A stretch of DNA of 20,761 nt. Source: UBA3103 sp002365855. Lineage in GTDB: Bacteria > Bacillota > Desulfotomaculia > Desulfotomaculales > Pelotomaculaceae. Shown here piece after piece: positions 8,841-15,421 of this stretch. Numbering within the stretch: the first letter of the stretch is position 1; each line of letters begins with the position of its first letter. Below the pieces are notes generated by a model, which worked only from the letters and a program-made list of their open reading frames with translations, did not search any database and was not told the origin of the DNA. The position numbers and the translations under genes are program-made. Where the stretch lies: NCBI GenBank assembly GCA_030627625.1, contig DAOURR010000045.1, positions 1 through 20,761 of the forward strand, written 5' to 3'.

Positions 8841-8855
8841 ATTAATAAGTTAATA
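8840..8855. promoter_or_regulatory. Second AT-rich inverted repeat near the yerC start
   Basis: TATTAA-TAAG-TTAATA has perfect 6-base arms and lies where transcription would begin. It resembles the palindrome just upstream in carrying TTAA half-sites. It could be a second operator or just AT-rich sequence. Confidence 0.25.
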
Positions 8856-8881
8856 ACATGAAACCAGGGGGGAGTGTCTGC

Positions 8882-9190
8882 ATGTACTCCGGAAAACTAA
8901 AGGATGATCTCCTGGACCGCCTTTTTGAAGCGATACTGGCTTTAAAAAGCACGGACGAATGCTACCAATTTTTTGAAGACATCTGCACTGTTGCAGAATT
9001 AAAATCCCTGGCACAGCGCCTGGAAGTGGCGAAAATGATCAGGTTGAACCGAACTTACGGTGAGATTACCAGCAGGACCGGGGCCAGTACCGCTACCATC
9101 AGCAGGGTTAAAAGAGCCCTGATATACGGCGCGGATGGATACAGGCTTATTCTGGACAGGCTTTCAGCGCCTCCTGAAAACAGTCAATGA
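8882..9190 (+). CDS. yerC: TrpR-like YerC/YecD family DNA-binding regulator
   Basis: This 102-residue protein matches the YerC/YecD branch of the Trp-repressor superfamily. The first two thirds are helical (LLDRLFEAILALKS, then CYQFFEDICTVAELKSLAQRLEVAKMI). A helix-turn-helix follows at about residues 57-78, with the recognition segment TGASTATISRVKRAL, the most conserved part of the family. ATG 8882 is chosen because GGAG at 8871-8874 is 7 bases away and the length then matches B. subtilis YerC; an in-frame ATG at 8858 would place the ribosome site inside the gene. It sits between the purine terminator and hisD, 89 bases from hisD. As I recall, YerC-type proteins (HisR in comparative work) have been linked to histidine operon control; that role here is inference, and the effector is unknown. 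Confidence 0.88.
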   Translation: MYSGKLKDDLLDRLFEAILALKSTDECYQFFEDICTVAELKSLAQRLEVAKMIRLNRTYGEITSRTGASTATISRVKRALIYGADGYRLILDRLSAPPENSQ

Positions 9191-9279
9191 GAGCAGTTTT
9201 CGCATGTACCTGGCATGACGTTTTTTATGTAATTTGCTGGTATTAAGTTATTCGAAATTTTTGATAAAGAGGGATAGCT

Positions 9280-10614
9280 TTGCGTGAGAGCACACTTAAA
9301 TTAAGAATCATCGAAGCGGGGGACCAGGTCCTTGAAGAGATCCTCAACAGAAACCCGGGGGATTTAGTTGAAATAGCCGCTCAGGTAGCGCGGGTGCTGG
9401 CTTCAGTGCGTGAGAGAGGGGACGAGGCCGTATGTGAGTTTACGTCCCGTTTCGGAGGGCCGTCGCTAACTCCCGGCGAGTTAAAGGTGACATCTGCAGA
9501 AGTTGAGGATGCTTACCGCATGGTGGACAACGATTTTCTGAAAGCCCTGCGGATGGCTCTGGACAACATTACCGCATTCCACCGCAAACAGGTGCAGTGC
9601 TCGTGGTTTGAGCCCGGCGCCGAGGGGGTTATTCTGGGCCAGATGGTTCGACCTCTGCGCCGGGTTGGTATATATGTACCGGGAGGAAAGGCGGCCTACC
9701 CCTCAACAGTGCTGATGAATGCAGTTCCCGCAGCTGTTGCAGGTGTCCGGGAAGTCGTCATGGTCACACCACCCGCAGCAGACGGTACGGTCAACCCCCA
9801 TACACTGGTTGCGGCAGCTGAGGCAGGCGTAAGTGAAATTTACAAAATTGGCGGGGCGCAGGCGATAGCGGCCCTGGCTTACGGGACAGCATCTATATCC
9901 AGGGTTGATAAGATTACGGGTCCGGGGAATATTTACGTAACCCTGGCCAAGCAGCAGGTGTATGGCCAGGTTGATATCGACATGCTGGCAGGTCCAAGTG
10001 AAGTACTGATCATAGCTGACGCAAGGGCGAATCCTGCCTATGTGGCCGCCGACCTTCTTTCCCAGGCCGAGCACGACGAGATGGCTTCTTCTATCCTTCT
10101 AACTCCCAGCAGGGAGCTGGCTCAGAACGTTCTGGCGGAAGTGTCCAGTCAGGCTGCCCGTCTTGAAAGAAGGGAAATAATACGGCATTCCCTGGAATAC
10201 CACGGCGCCATTGTAATAACACGTGATCTGGAGCAGGCGTTCGACCTGGCCAACCGTTACGCGCCTGAACACCTGGAGCTGATGGTTAGCAAGCCTTTAG
10301 GCTGGCTTTCCAGGGTGGAAAACGCCGGAGCGGTTTTCCTGGGTGAGCATTCCCCGGAACCGGTCGGGGACTACCTGGCGGGTCCCAATCACACTCTGCC
10401 GACGGGAGGGACGGCCAGGTTTTATTCGCCTCTTGGTGTCGAGACTTTTATGAAGAAGACCAGTGTTATAGCTTATAGTAAAGCCGCCCTGGCTAAGGTG
10501 GGAGAATCGATAATCACGCTTGCGTGTACGGAGGGATTTTCTGCTCATGCCAATGCTGTGCAGATAAGGTTGAAAAATGTAGAAAAAGAAAAAGGGAAAG
10601 AAGGGAGATCATAG
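9280..10614 (+). CDS. hisD: Histidinol dehydrogenase HisD
   Basis: HisD is a zinc-dependent dimeric enzyme that oxidises L-histidinol to L-histidine with two NAD+, the last two steps of the pathway. The 444-residue length is slightly above the usual 425-435, with a charged lysine-rich tail. The zinc-ligand set of the E. coli enzyme (Q259, H262, D360, H419) appears as Q262, H265 (in LLSQAEHDEMA), D364 (in PVGDYLAGPNH) and H423 (in GFSAHANAV). The family signature around GPGNIYVTLAK and DMLAGPSEVLIIAD is intact. The start is TTG with GAGGG at 9269-9273. It is the first biosynthetic gene of the cluster; hisZ and hisG, often found at this position in Firmicutes, are not present. Its stop is one base before the hisC start. 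Confidence 0.97.
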   Translation: MRESTLKLRIIEAGDQVLEEILNRNPGDLVEIAAQVARVLASVRERGDEAVCEFTSRFGGPSLTPGELKVTSAEVEDAYRMVDNDFLKALRMALDNITAFHRKQVQCSWFEPGAEGVILGQMVRPLRRVGIYVPGGKAAYPSTVLMNAVPAAVAGVREVVMVTPPAADGTVNPHTLVAAAEAGVSEIYKIGGAQAIAALAYGTASISRVDKITGPGNIYVTLAKQQVYGQVDIDMLAGPSEVLIIADARANPAYVAADLLSQAEHDEMASSILLTPSRELAQNVLAEVSSQAARLERREIIRHSLEYHGAIVITRDLEQAFDLANRYAPEHLELMVSKPLGWLSRVENAGAVFLGEHSPEPVGDYLAGPNHTLPTGGTARFYSPLGVETFMKKTSVIAYSKAALAKVGESIITLACTEGFSAHANAVQIRLKNVEKEKGKEGRS

Positions 10615-10615
10615 A

Positions 10616-11692
10616 ATGAATATTGTATTCAACGCCGCCGCCCTGGCGCGGGTAGAATTGAAATCTCTGGTTCCCTACGATGCGCCCTTCTATCCGGACG
10701 TGGTCAAGCTTGACGCTAACGAAAACCCATATGACTTTCCGCCTGAAGTGCTGGTGAAAATATACAGGGAAATTGGTTTGAGAGATTTCAGCCGCTATCC
10801 CGACGCAGGGGCAAACCGGCTCAGGCAAAGGTTGACAGATTACACCGGGGTTGGCCCGGAAAACATAATGATGGGCAATGGTTCCGATGAACTTATTTTA
10901 AACATGATGCTGGCTTTTGGCGGCGGCGCGGCATTTGCCGTCACCACCCCCACCTTTTCCATGTATGCTGTGCACGGACAGGTCGCGTCAGGCAGAATGG
11001 TAGAAGTTCCCCGGTCCGATGATTTCAGCATTGACGTGCAGGACGTCATCAAGGTGTCGAGGAGTCCAGACGTTAAGTTTGTTGTGATCTGCTCACCGAA
11101 CAGCCCAACTGGAAATACCACACCGGTGCGGGATATCGAGGAAATTCTCGGTAACACTAACTCTATTATTGTGGTTGACCAGGCCTATATAGAATTCGGC
11201 GGTGAAGACTGTGTTCCCCTGCTGGCCCGTTATCCCAACCTGGTCATCCTGCGGACATTCTCCAAGGCCTTCGGCCTGGCCGGCCTGAGGGTTGGCTATC
11301 TCCTCGCCAGCCGGCAGGTTGTAACGGAACTGCTTAAAGTTAAACAGCCGTATAACCTGAACGCGTTTTCCCAGGCTGCAGCAAGGGTGGTTTTGGAAAA
11401 TCTCCACCCGTTCAGGGAGAGAATACAAAAGATAATGCGGGAAAAGGACAGCCTGTCTAAGAAATTATCCTCGCTGCCTGGGGTAGAGGCGTTTCCCAGC
11501 CAGGCAAATTTTATCATGTTCCGGACACCGCTGCCGGCCGGACAGGTTTACCATGGGCTGCTCGATCGCGGTGTTCTGATCCGGAACGTCGACGGCCCCT
11601 CCCTGCCCCGCTGTCTGCGGGTTTCAGTAGGTACTGCCGAAGAAAATGGAGTTTTTATTGAAAAGCTTGCCGACACTATCGAGCGGCTTTAA
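10616..11692 (+). CDS. hisC: Histidinol-phosphate aminotransferase HisC
   Basis: HisC is a fold-type I PLP aminotransferase that converts imidazole-acetol phosphate plus glutamate to histidinol phosphate. It has 358 residues, as usual. The PLP lysine is K217 in TFSKAFGLAGLRVGY. Other family marks are KLDANENPYDFP near the N-terminus, GNGSDELI (phosphate loop), CSPNSPTGNTTP and the C-terminal substrate-binding arginine region PRCLRVSVGT. AAGGGAG at 10601-10607, inside the end of hisD, serves as ribosome site, implying close coupling with hisD. HisC-type enzymes sometimes also serve aromatic amino acid synthesis; nothing here decides that. Confidence 0.96.
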   Translation: MNIVFNAAALARVELKSLVPYDAPFYPDVVKLDANENPYDFPPEVLVKIYREIGLRDFSRYPDAGANRLRQRLTDYTGVGPENIMMGNGSDELILNMMLAFGGGAAFAVTTPTFSMYAVHGQVASGRMVEVPRSDDFSIDVQDVIKVSRSPDVKFVVICSPNSPTGNTTPVRDIEEILGNTNSIIVVDQAYIEFGGEDCVPLLARYPNLVILRTFSKAFGLAGLRVGYLLASRQVVTELLKVKQPYNLNAFSQAAARVVLENLHPFRERIQKIMREKDSLSKKLSSLPGVEAFPSQANFIMFRTPLPAGQVYHGLLDRGVLIRNVDGPSLPRCLRVSVGTAEENGVFIEKLADTIERL

Positions 11693-11717
11693 TAAAAAAC
11701 AAAGAGGTGACAGTTAA

Positions 11718-12317
11718 ATGACAGAAGCAAGGACGGGCATGTACACCCGGAAAACACACGAAACAGAAGTTAATGTCTCATTGAACATTGACGGTGACGC
11801 GGTCTATTGGGTAGTAACCGGGATGCCCTTTTTTGACCACATGATGCAGCTTTTTGCACTGCATGCATCGCTCGACATGGAGCTGACCGCCCGGGGGGAT
11901 CTGGCCGTGGACGGCCATCATACCGCCGAGGATGTGGGAATGTGCCTGGGAGTAACCATCAAGAGAGCACTGGGAGAAAAAACTGGTATTAACCGCTACG
12001 GCCACGCTTTTATTCCCATGGATGAAGCCCTGGTTATGGCGGCGGTCGATCTGAGCGGGCGCGGTCACCTGGTTTATGACGTTCCGTTGCCGTCAACACG
12101 AATAGGAGATTTTGACACCGAGCTGGTGGAGGAATTTTTCAGGGCGTTGACTGTAAACGGAGAATTCAACCTTCATGTCCGGCTCATGGCAGGAAAAAAC
12201 ACACATCATATCATTGAAGCCGTCTTCAAAGCGGTGGCCCGCGCGTTTAAAGATGCCGCCGCCAGGATGGGCGGGGATGCGATACCTTCTACCAAGGGAA
12301 CTTTAGAAAGCTGCTAA
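11718..12317 (+). CDS. hisB: Imidazoleglycerol-phosphate dehydratase HisB
   Basis: HisB dehydrates imidazole-glycerol phosphate to imidazole-acetol phosphate, the substrate of HisC. At 199 residues it is the monofunctional form, with no fused histidinol-phosphate phosphatase domain as in E. coli; that phosphatase must be encoded elsewhere. The manganese-binding motifs are FFDHMM (residues 38-43) and HHTAEDVG (H67, H68) in the first half, and the matching HHIIEAVFKAVARAF in the second half, reflecting the duplicated fold of the family. GAGGTG at 11704-11709 precedes the ATG. It lies 25 bases after hisC. Confidence 0.97.
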   Translation: MTEARTGMYTRKTHETEVNVSLNIDGDAVYWVVTGMPFFDHMMQLFALHASLDMELTARGDLAVDGHHTAEDVGMCLGVTIKRALGEKTGINRYGHAFIPMDEALVMAAVDLSGRGHLVYDVPLPSTRIGDFDTELVEEFFRALTVNGEFNLHVRLMAGKNTHHIIEAVFKAVARAFKDAAARMGGDAIPSTKGTLESC

Positions 12318-12358
12318 GAATTTTTTCTATGTAAGACGCTATGCCTTCGGAGGAAAAA

Positions 12359-12970
12359 ATGATTGTCATTATTGATTACGGGATGGGAAACCTCAGGAGC
12401 GTCCAAAAGGGCTTTGAAAAAGTGGGAGTCGAAGCTGTGGTTGCCGGGAATCCAGCGCTGGTGGAAGAGGCTGATGGGGTTGTGCTGCCGGGGGTAGGGG
12501 CGTTTGCTGACGCTATGGCAAACCTGAAAGCTACTGGCTTGAACGAAGCTATCTGCCGCGCGGTTGAAGCGGGAAAGCCGTTTTTAGGCATCTGCCTGGG
12601 CCAGCAGCTGCTCTTTGAAGCAAGTGAAGAATGGGGTTTCACGCAAGGTTTGGGTATTTTCCCCGGGCGGGTTCGTCGCCTGCCGGGTGGCCTGAAGGTG
12701 CCTCATATGGGCTGGAACCAAATTGAGATCGCTCGTCCCGACCCGCTATTGGAAGGGATACCAGATAACTCATCTTTTTATTTTGTCCACTCCTACGCAG
12801 TAGACCCGTCAGCTCAAGAACAGGTTCTGGCTTTGACTGAGTATGGTGTGCGCTTTGCCTCAATAGTGGGAAGAGAAAATGTTTATGGCATTCAGTTTCA
12901 CCCGGAGAAGAGCAGCGTCATGGGGCTAAAGATACTAGAAAATTTCGGGAGGGTGGTCAAAAGATGTTGA
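12359..12970 (+). CDS. hisH: Imidazole-glycerol phosphate synthase glutaminase subunit HisH
   Basis: HisH is the class I glutaminase subunit that feeds ammonia to HisF. It has 203 residues. The catalytic triad is C79 (GICLGQQLLFE), H181 and E183 (FHPEKSS). The oxyanion strand preceding it (DGVVLPGVGAFADAM) is typical. ATG 12359 is chosen because GGAGG at 12349-12353 precedes it and the protein then begins MIVIIDYGMGNLRS as in the family; an upstream in-frame ATG at 12341 would put the ribosome site inside the gene. It overlaps hisA by 7 bases, pointing to translational coupling. Its partner HisF is encoded after hisA. Confidence 0.96.
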   Translation: MIVIIDYGMGNLRSVQKGFEKVGVEAVVAGNPALVEEADGVVLPGVGAFADAMANLKATGLNEAICRAVEAGKPFLGICLGQQLLFEASEEWGFTQGLGIFPGRVRRLPGGLKVPHMGWNQIEIARPDPLLEGIPDNSSFYFVHSYAVDPSAQEQVLALTEYGVRFASIVGRENVYGIQFHPEKSSVMGLKILENFGRVVKRC

Positions 12971-13707
12971 TTATCCCTGCCATTGACCTGCGGGAAGGAA
13001 AGTGTGTGCGCCTGGTGGAAGGGCGGCTGGACCGGGAAACGGTTTACTCCGATAACCCGGTGGCGATGGCTATTCTCTGGCAGTCACAGGGAGCGGAAAT
13101 GCTTCATGTGGTTGACCTTGACGGTGCTTTCGCGGGCGCGCCCAAAAACCTGGATGTGATCAGAGAGATTCTGAAAGCGGTAGATATCCCGGTACAGGTT
13201 GGCGGAGGCATAAGAAATATGAAGTCTGTGGAACTGCTGCTGGAAACGGGAGCAGCCCGGGTTATCCTTGGTACGGCGGCTATCTTAGAGCCGCAGCTTG
13301 TTGCCGGGGCCTGTGACAGGTACGGCGAGGCGGTCCTTGTCGGCATCGACGGGCGCAGCGGGCGGGTGGCTATAGAAGGCTGGGGCGTAACAGTTGACAA
13401 GGGAACTATTGAACTAGCCCGGGAAATGAAAGAACTCGGAGTAAAGAGAGTTGTTTTTACCGATATCAGGAGGGATGGTACCCTGAAGGGCCCAAACGTC
13501 GGGGCTATCGGTGAGCTGGCCCGGGATACCGGCCTGATGGTGGTAGCCTCCGGTGGCGTCTCAACGGCAGATGACCTGAGGGCGCTTAAAAAACTGGAGC
13601 CCTTTGGAGTGGACTCGGTTATTATGGGCAAGGCTCTCTATGCCGGAACCGTTACATTGAGCGAAGCCCTGGCCATAGCTGCCGGGGACGAGTCGGGGGA
13701 AGGCTAA
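12964..13707 (+). CDS. hisA: ProFAR isomerase HisA
   Basis: HisA (phosphoribosylformimino-5-aminoimidazole carboxamide ribotide isomerase) performs an Amadori rearrangement, ProFAR to PRFAR, on a TIM-barrel scaffold. It has 247 residues. The two catalytic aspartates are D8 (IPAIDLREGKCVRLVEG) and D129 (VGIDGRSGRVAIEGW); phosphate-binding loops QVGGGIR and VASGGVS mark the two half-barrels shared with HisF. The ATG lies within the end of hisH, with GGGAGGG at 12947-12953. Its TAA stop is directly followed by the hisF ATG. Nothing suggests the bifunctional HisA/TrpF (PriA) type of actinobacteria, but sequence alone does not fully exclude it. Confidence 0.96.
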   Translation: MLIIPAIDLREGKCVRLVEGRLDRETVYSDNPVAMAILWQSQGAEMLHVVDLDGAFAGAPKNLDVIREILKAVDIPVQVGGGIRNMKSVELLLETGAARVILGTAAILEPQLVAGACDRYGEAVLVGIDGRSGRVAIEGWGVTVDKGTIELAREMKELGVKRVVFTDIRRDGTLKGPNVGAIGELARDTGLMVVASGGVSTADDLRALKKLEPFGVDSVIMGKALYAGTVTLSEALAIAAGDESGEG

Positions 13708-14466
13708 ATGCTTCTGAAAAGAATTATTCCCTGCATGGATGTAACCGGCGGGAGGGTGGTTAAGGGCACCAACTTCATCAACCTGCGGGACGCCGGCGAT
13801 CCGGTTGAGCTGGCCGCCTTCTATGACCGTGAGGGAGCGGATGAGCTGGTATTTTTGGATATCACGGCATCTTCTGATGGCCGTAAGACCACCCTGGACA
13901 TGGTTTACCGGACTGCGGGGGAGGTTTTTATACCCTATACAGTCGGTGGCGGGATCAGCACACTGGAAGACATACGCGCCATCCTGTCAGCCGGCGCCGA
14001 CAAGGTCTCAGTAAACACGGCCGCGGTCAAGAATCCGGAGCTAATTGCTGAAGCGTCTGCCAGGTTCGGCTCCCAATGCATTATTGTAGCTATAGACGCC
14101 AGGCAGTGTGGGCCGCAAAAATGGGAAGTATACATCCACGGCGGGCGCACTGCCACCGGGATTGAAGCCGTGGAGTGGGCAAAAAAGGCAGAGTCACTGG
14201 GGGCAGGGGAAATACTTTTGACCAGTATGGACCGGGACGGCACTAAGGACGGCTTCCAGATACCGCTGACCAGGGCTATTGCCCGGGCGGTGAATATTCC
14301 GGTCATTGCCTCCGGAGGAGTGGGCAATTTGGAGCATGTGGCTGAGGGTCTGACCGAGGGTGAAGCAGACGCGGCCCTGGCGGCTTCGATCTTCCATTTC
14401 GGGGAGTATTCTATTAGGGAAACAAAAGAATACCTGCGCTCCAGGGGTGTACCAGTCAGATTATAA
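13708..14466 (+). CDS. hisF: Imidazole-glycerol phosphate synthase cyclase subunit HisF
   Basis: HisF, the TIM-barrel cyclase partner of HisH, converts PRFAR plus ammonia to imidazole-glycerol phosphate and AICAR; the AICAR enters purine synthesis through PurH. It has 252 residues. The catalytic aspartates are D11 (IPCMDVTGGRVVKG) and D130 (VAIDARQ), numbered exactly as in Thermotoga HisF; LTSMDRDGTKDGF and VIASGGVGN are conserved phosphate-site segments. The start codon touches the hisA stop, and the ribosome site GGGGGAAGG at 13695-13703 lies inside hisA, so the two genes are likely coupled in translation. Confidence 0.97.
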   Translation: MLLKRIIPCMDVTGGRVVKGTNFINLRDAGDPVELAAFYDREGADELVFLDITASSDGRKTTLDMVYRTAGEVFIPYTVGGGISTLEDIRAILSAGADKVSVNTAAVKNPELIAEASARFGSQCIIVAIDARQCGPQKWEVYIHGGRTATGIEAVEWAKKAESLGAGEILLTSMDRDGTKDGFQIPLTRAIARAVNIPVIASGGVGNLEHVAEGLTEGEADAALAASIFHFGEYSIRETKEYLRSRGVPVRL

Positions 14467-14489
14467 AAGCGTTATTTGGAGGAAAGTCG

Positions 14490-14882
14490 ATGTCCTTAGA
14501 TTCAACCAATCTTAAATACAATAATGATGGACTTATACCCGCTATCATTCAGGATGCCGCAAGCGGCGTGGTTTTGATGATGGCTTATATGAACAGGGAA
14601 GCTTTAGAAAAGACTATCGCAACAGGAGAGACCTGGTTTTGGAGCCGCAGCAGGAAGACCTTCTGGCATAAAGGAGAAACCTCTGGCAATGTGCAGCTGG
14701 TACAGGAGGTTTTATATGACTGCGACCGGGATACACTGCTGGTAAAGGTGGAACAGAGAGGAGCTGCCTGCCATGAGGGCTATTATTCATGTTTTCACTA
14801 CCGCATGGAACAGGATGGAAGTGTAACCATGGTAGGAGAGAGGCAGTTTGACCCGGACCAGGTTTACGGCAAAAAATCTTAA
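14490..14882 (+). CDS. hisI: Phosphoribosyl-AMP cyclohydrolase HisI (single-domain)
   Basis: HisI opens the adenine ring of PR-AMP to give ProFAR, the HisA substrate. It has 130 residues and only the cyclohydrolase domain. The signature FWSRSRKTFWHKGETSGN is followed by the Mg-binding D-C-D-R-D cluster (residues 77-81, C78) and the zinc-type CHEGYYSCFHY (C94, C101). GGAGG at 14478-14482 is 7 bases from the ATG. In many bacteria this domain is fused to the pyrophosphohydrolase HisE; here the two are separate neighbouring genes, 14 bases apart. Confidence 0.96.
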   Translation: MSLDSTNLKYNNDGLIPAIIQDAASGVVLMMAYMNREALEKTIATGETWFWSRSRKTFWHKGETSGNVQLVQEVLYDCDRDTLLVKVEQRGAACHEGYYSCFHYRMEQDGSVTMVGERQFDPDQVYGKKS

Positions 14883-14896
14883 AGGCGTTAGAAAAA

Positions 14897-15202
14897 ATGT
14901 GTCAGCATAATATCATCCACGAATTGTATGAAGTCATCCGGCAAAGGCGGGAGGACCGTACAGCCGGTTCGTATACGGCCAGGCTGTTCAACCAGGGTGA
15001 AGACAAAATATTAAAGAAGATCGGTGAAGAAGCCGCGGAAGTAATCCTTGCCGCTAAAAACGGACACAAGGCCGAGATTGCCGGTGAAGCTGCAGACCTG
15101 ATCTATCACCTCCTGGTGCTCTTGGCCTGGCACAGGCTTGAGCCGGGCGATGTTCTGGATGTGCTGGCCGAGCGCCGCCTGAAGTCCGGCGCCAGCCGGT
15201 AA
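14897..15202 (+). CDS. hisE: Phosphoribosyl-ATP pyrophosphohydrolase HisE
   Basis: HisE hydrolyses phosphoribosyl-ATP to PR-AMP plus pyrophosphate, the second step of histidine synthesis, supplying HisI. It is a 101-residue all-alpha MazG-like protein. The family helix pair is clear: KILKKIGEEAAEVILAAK, with the acidic metal-binding residues, then EIAGEAADLIYHLLVLLA. The ribosome site before the ATG is weak (AAGGCG at 14882-14887), overlapping the hisI stop, so translation may depend on coupling to hisI. It is the last his gene; a terminator follows about 80 bases downstream. Confidence 0.95.
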   Translation: MCQHNIIHELYEVIRQRREDRTAGSYTARLFNQGEDKILKKIGEEAAEVILAAKNGHKAEIAGEAADLIYHLLVLLAWHRLEPGDVLDVLAERRLKSGASR

Positions 15203-15282
15203 CGGCACATTTTTGTGCAATTTCAAGTTACCTGCTTTAAGGCAGGAAAAAATATCTCACTAAGCCTACCTTTCCAGGCCGG

Positions 15283-15310
15283 CCGCCCTGCTCACCACCA
15301 GGGCGGTTTT
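15283..15310 (+). terminator. Intrinsic terminator of the his cluster
   Basis: CCGCCCTG and CAGGGCGG form a perfect 8-bp GC-rich stem with an 8-base loop, directly followed by TTTT and further T-rich sequence. This is a textbook intrinsic terminator at the end of the hisE transcript. Confidence 0.85.
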
Positions 15311-15355
15311 ATCTGTCCTTTATTTTTCCTGCAACTTCTACACAGCCAAAAGGAT

Positions 15356-15384
15356 TTGCGCTTCTTTTTTAGAATCTATATGAT
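15356..15384 (+). promoter_or_regulatory. Candidate sigma-A promoter for pcrA
   Basis: TTGCGC at 15356-15361 and TATGAT at 15379-15384 are separated by 17 bases in an AT-rich stretch after the his terminator and 37 bases ahead of the pcrA start. The -10 match is good (5 of 6), the -35 weak (3 of 6). Confidence 0.4.
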
Positions 15385-15421
15385 TTATATATAACATGCG
15401 GCCTTACTCAGGAGGAAATAT

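Larger units (their letters stand above)
15203..15421. other. Intergenic region between hisE and pcrA
   Basis: This is the longest gene-free stretch in the window (219 bases). In order it holds two small hairpins (GCACA-TTTT-TGTGC at 15205-15218 and CCTGC...GCAGG at 15231-15246), the his terminator, a candidate pcrA promoter and the pcrA ribosome site. No small gene is evident. Confidence 0.7.

Noticed and set aside
9191..9279. T-box or attenuator ahead of hisD
   Set aside because: The 89-base gap is too short for a T-box, shows no T-box-like sequence and no run of His codons; no terminator stem was found.
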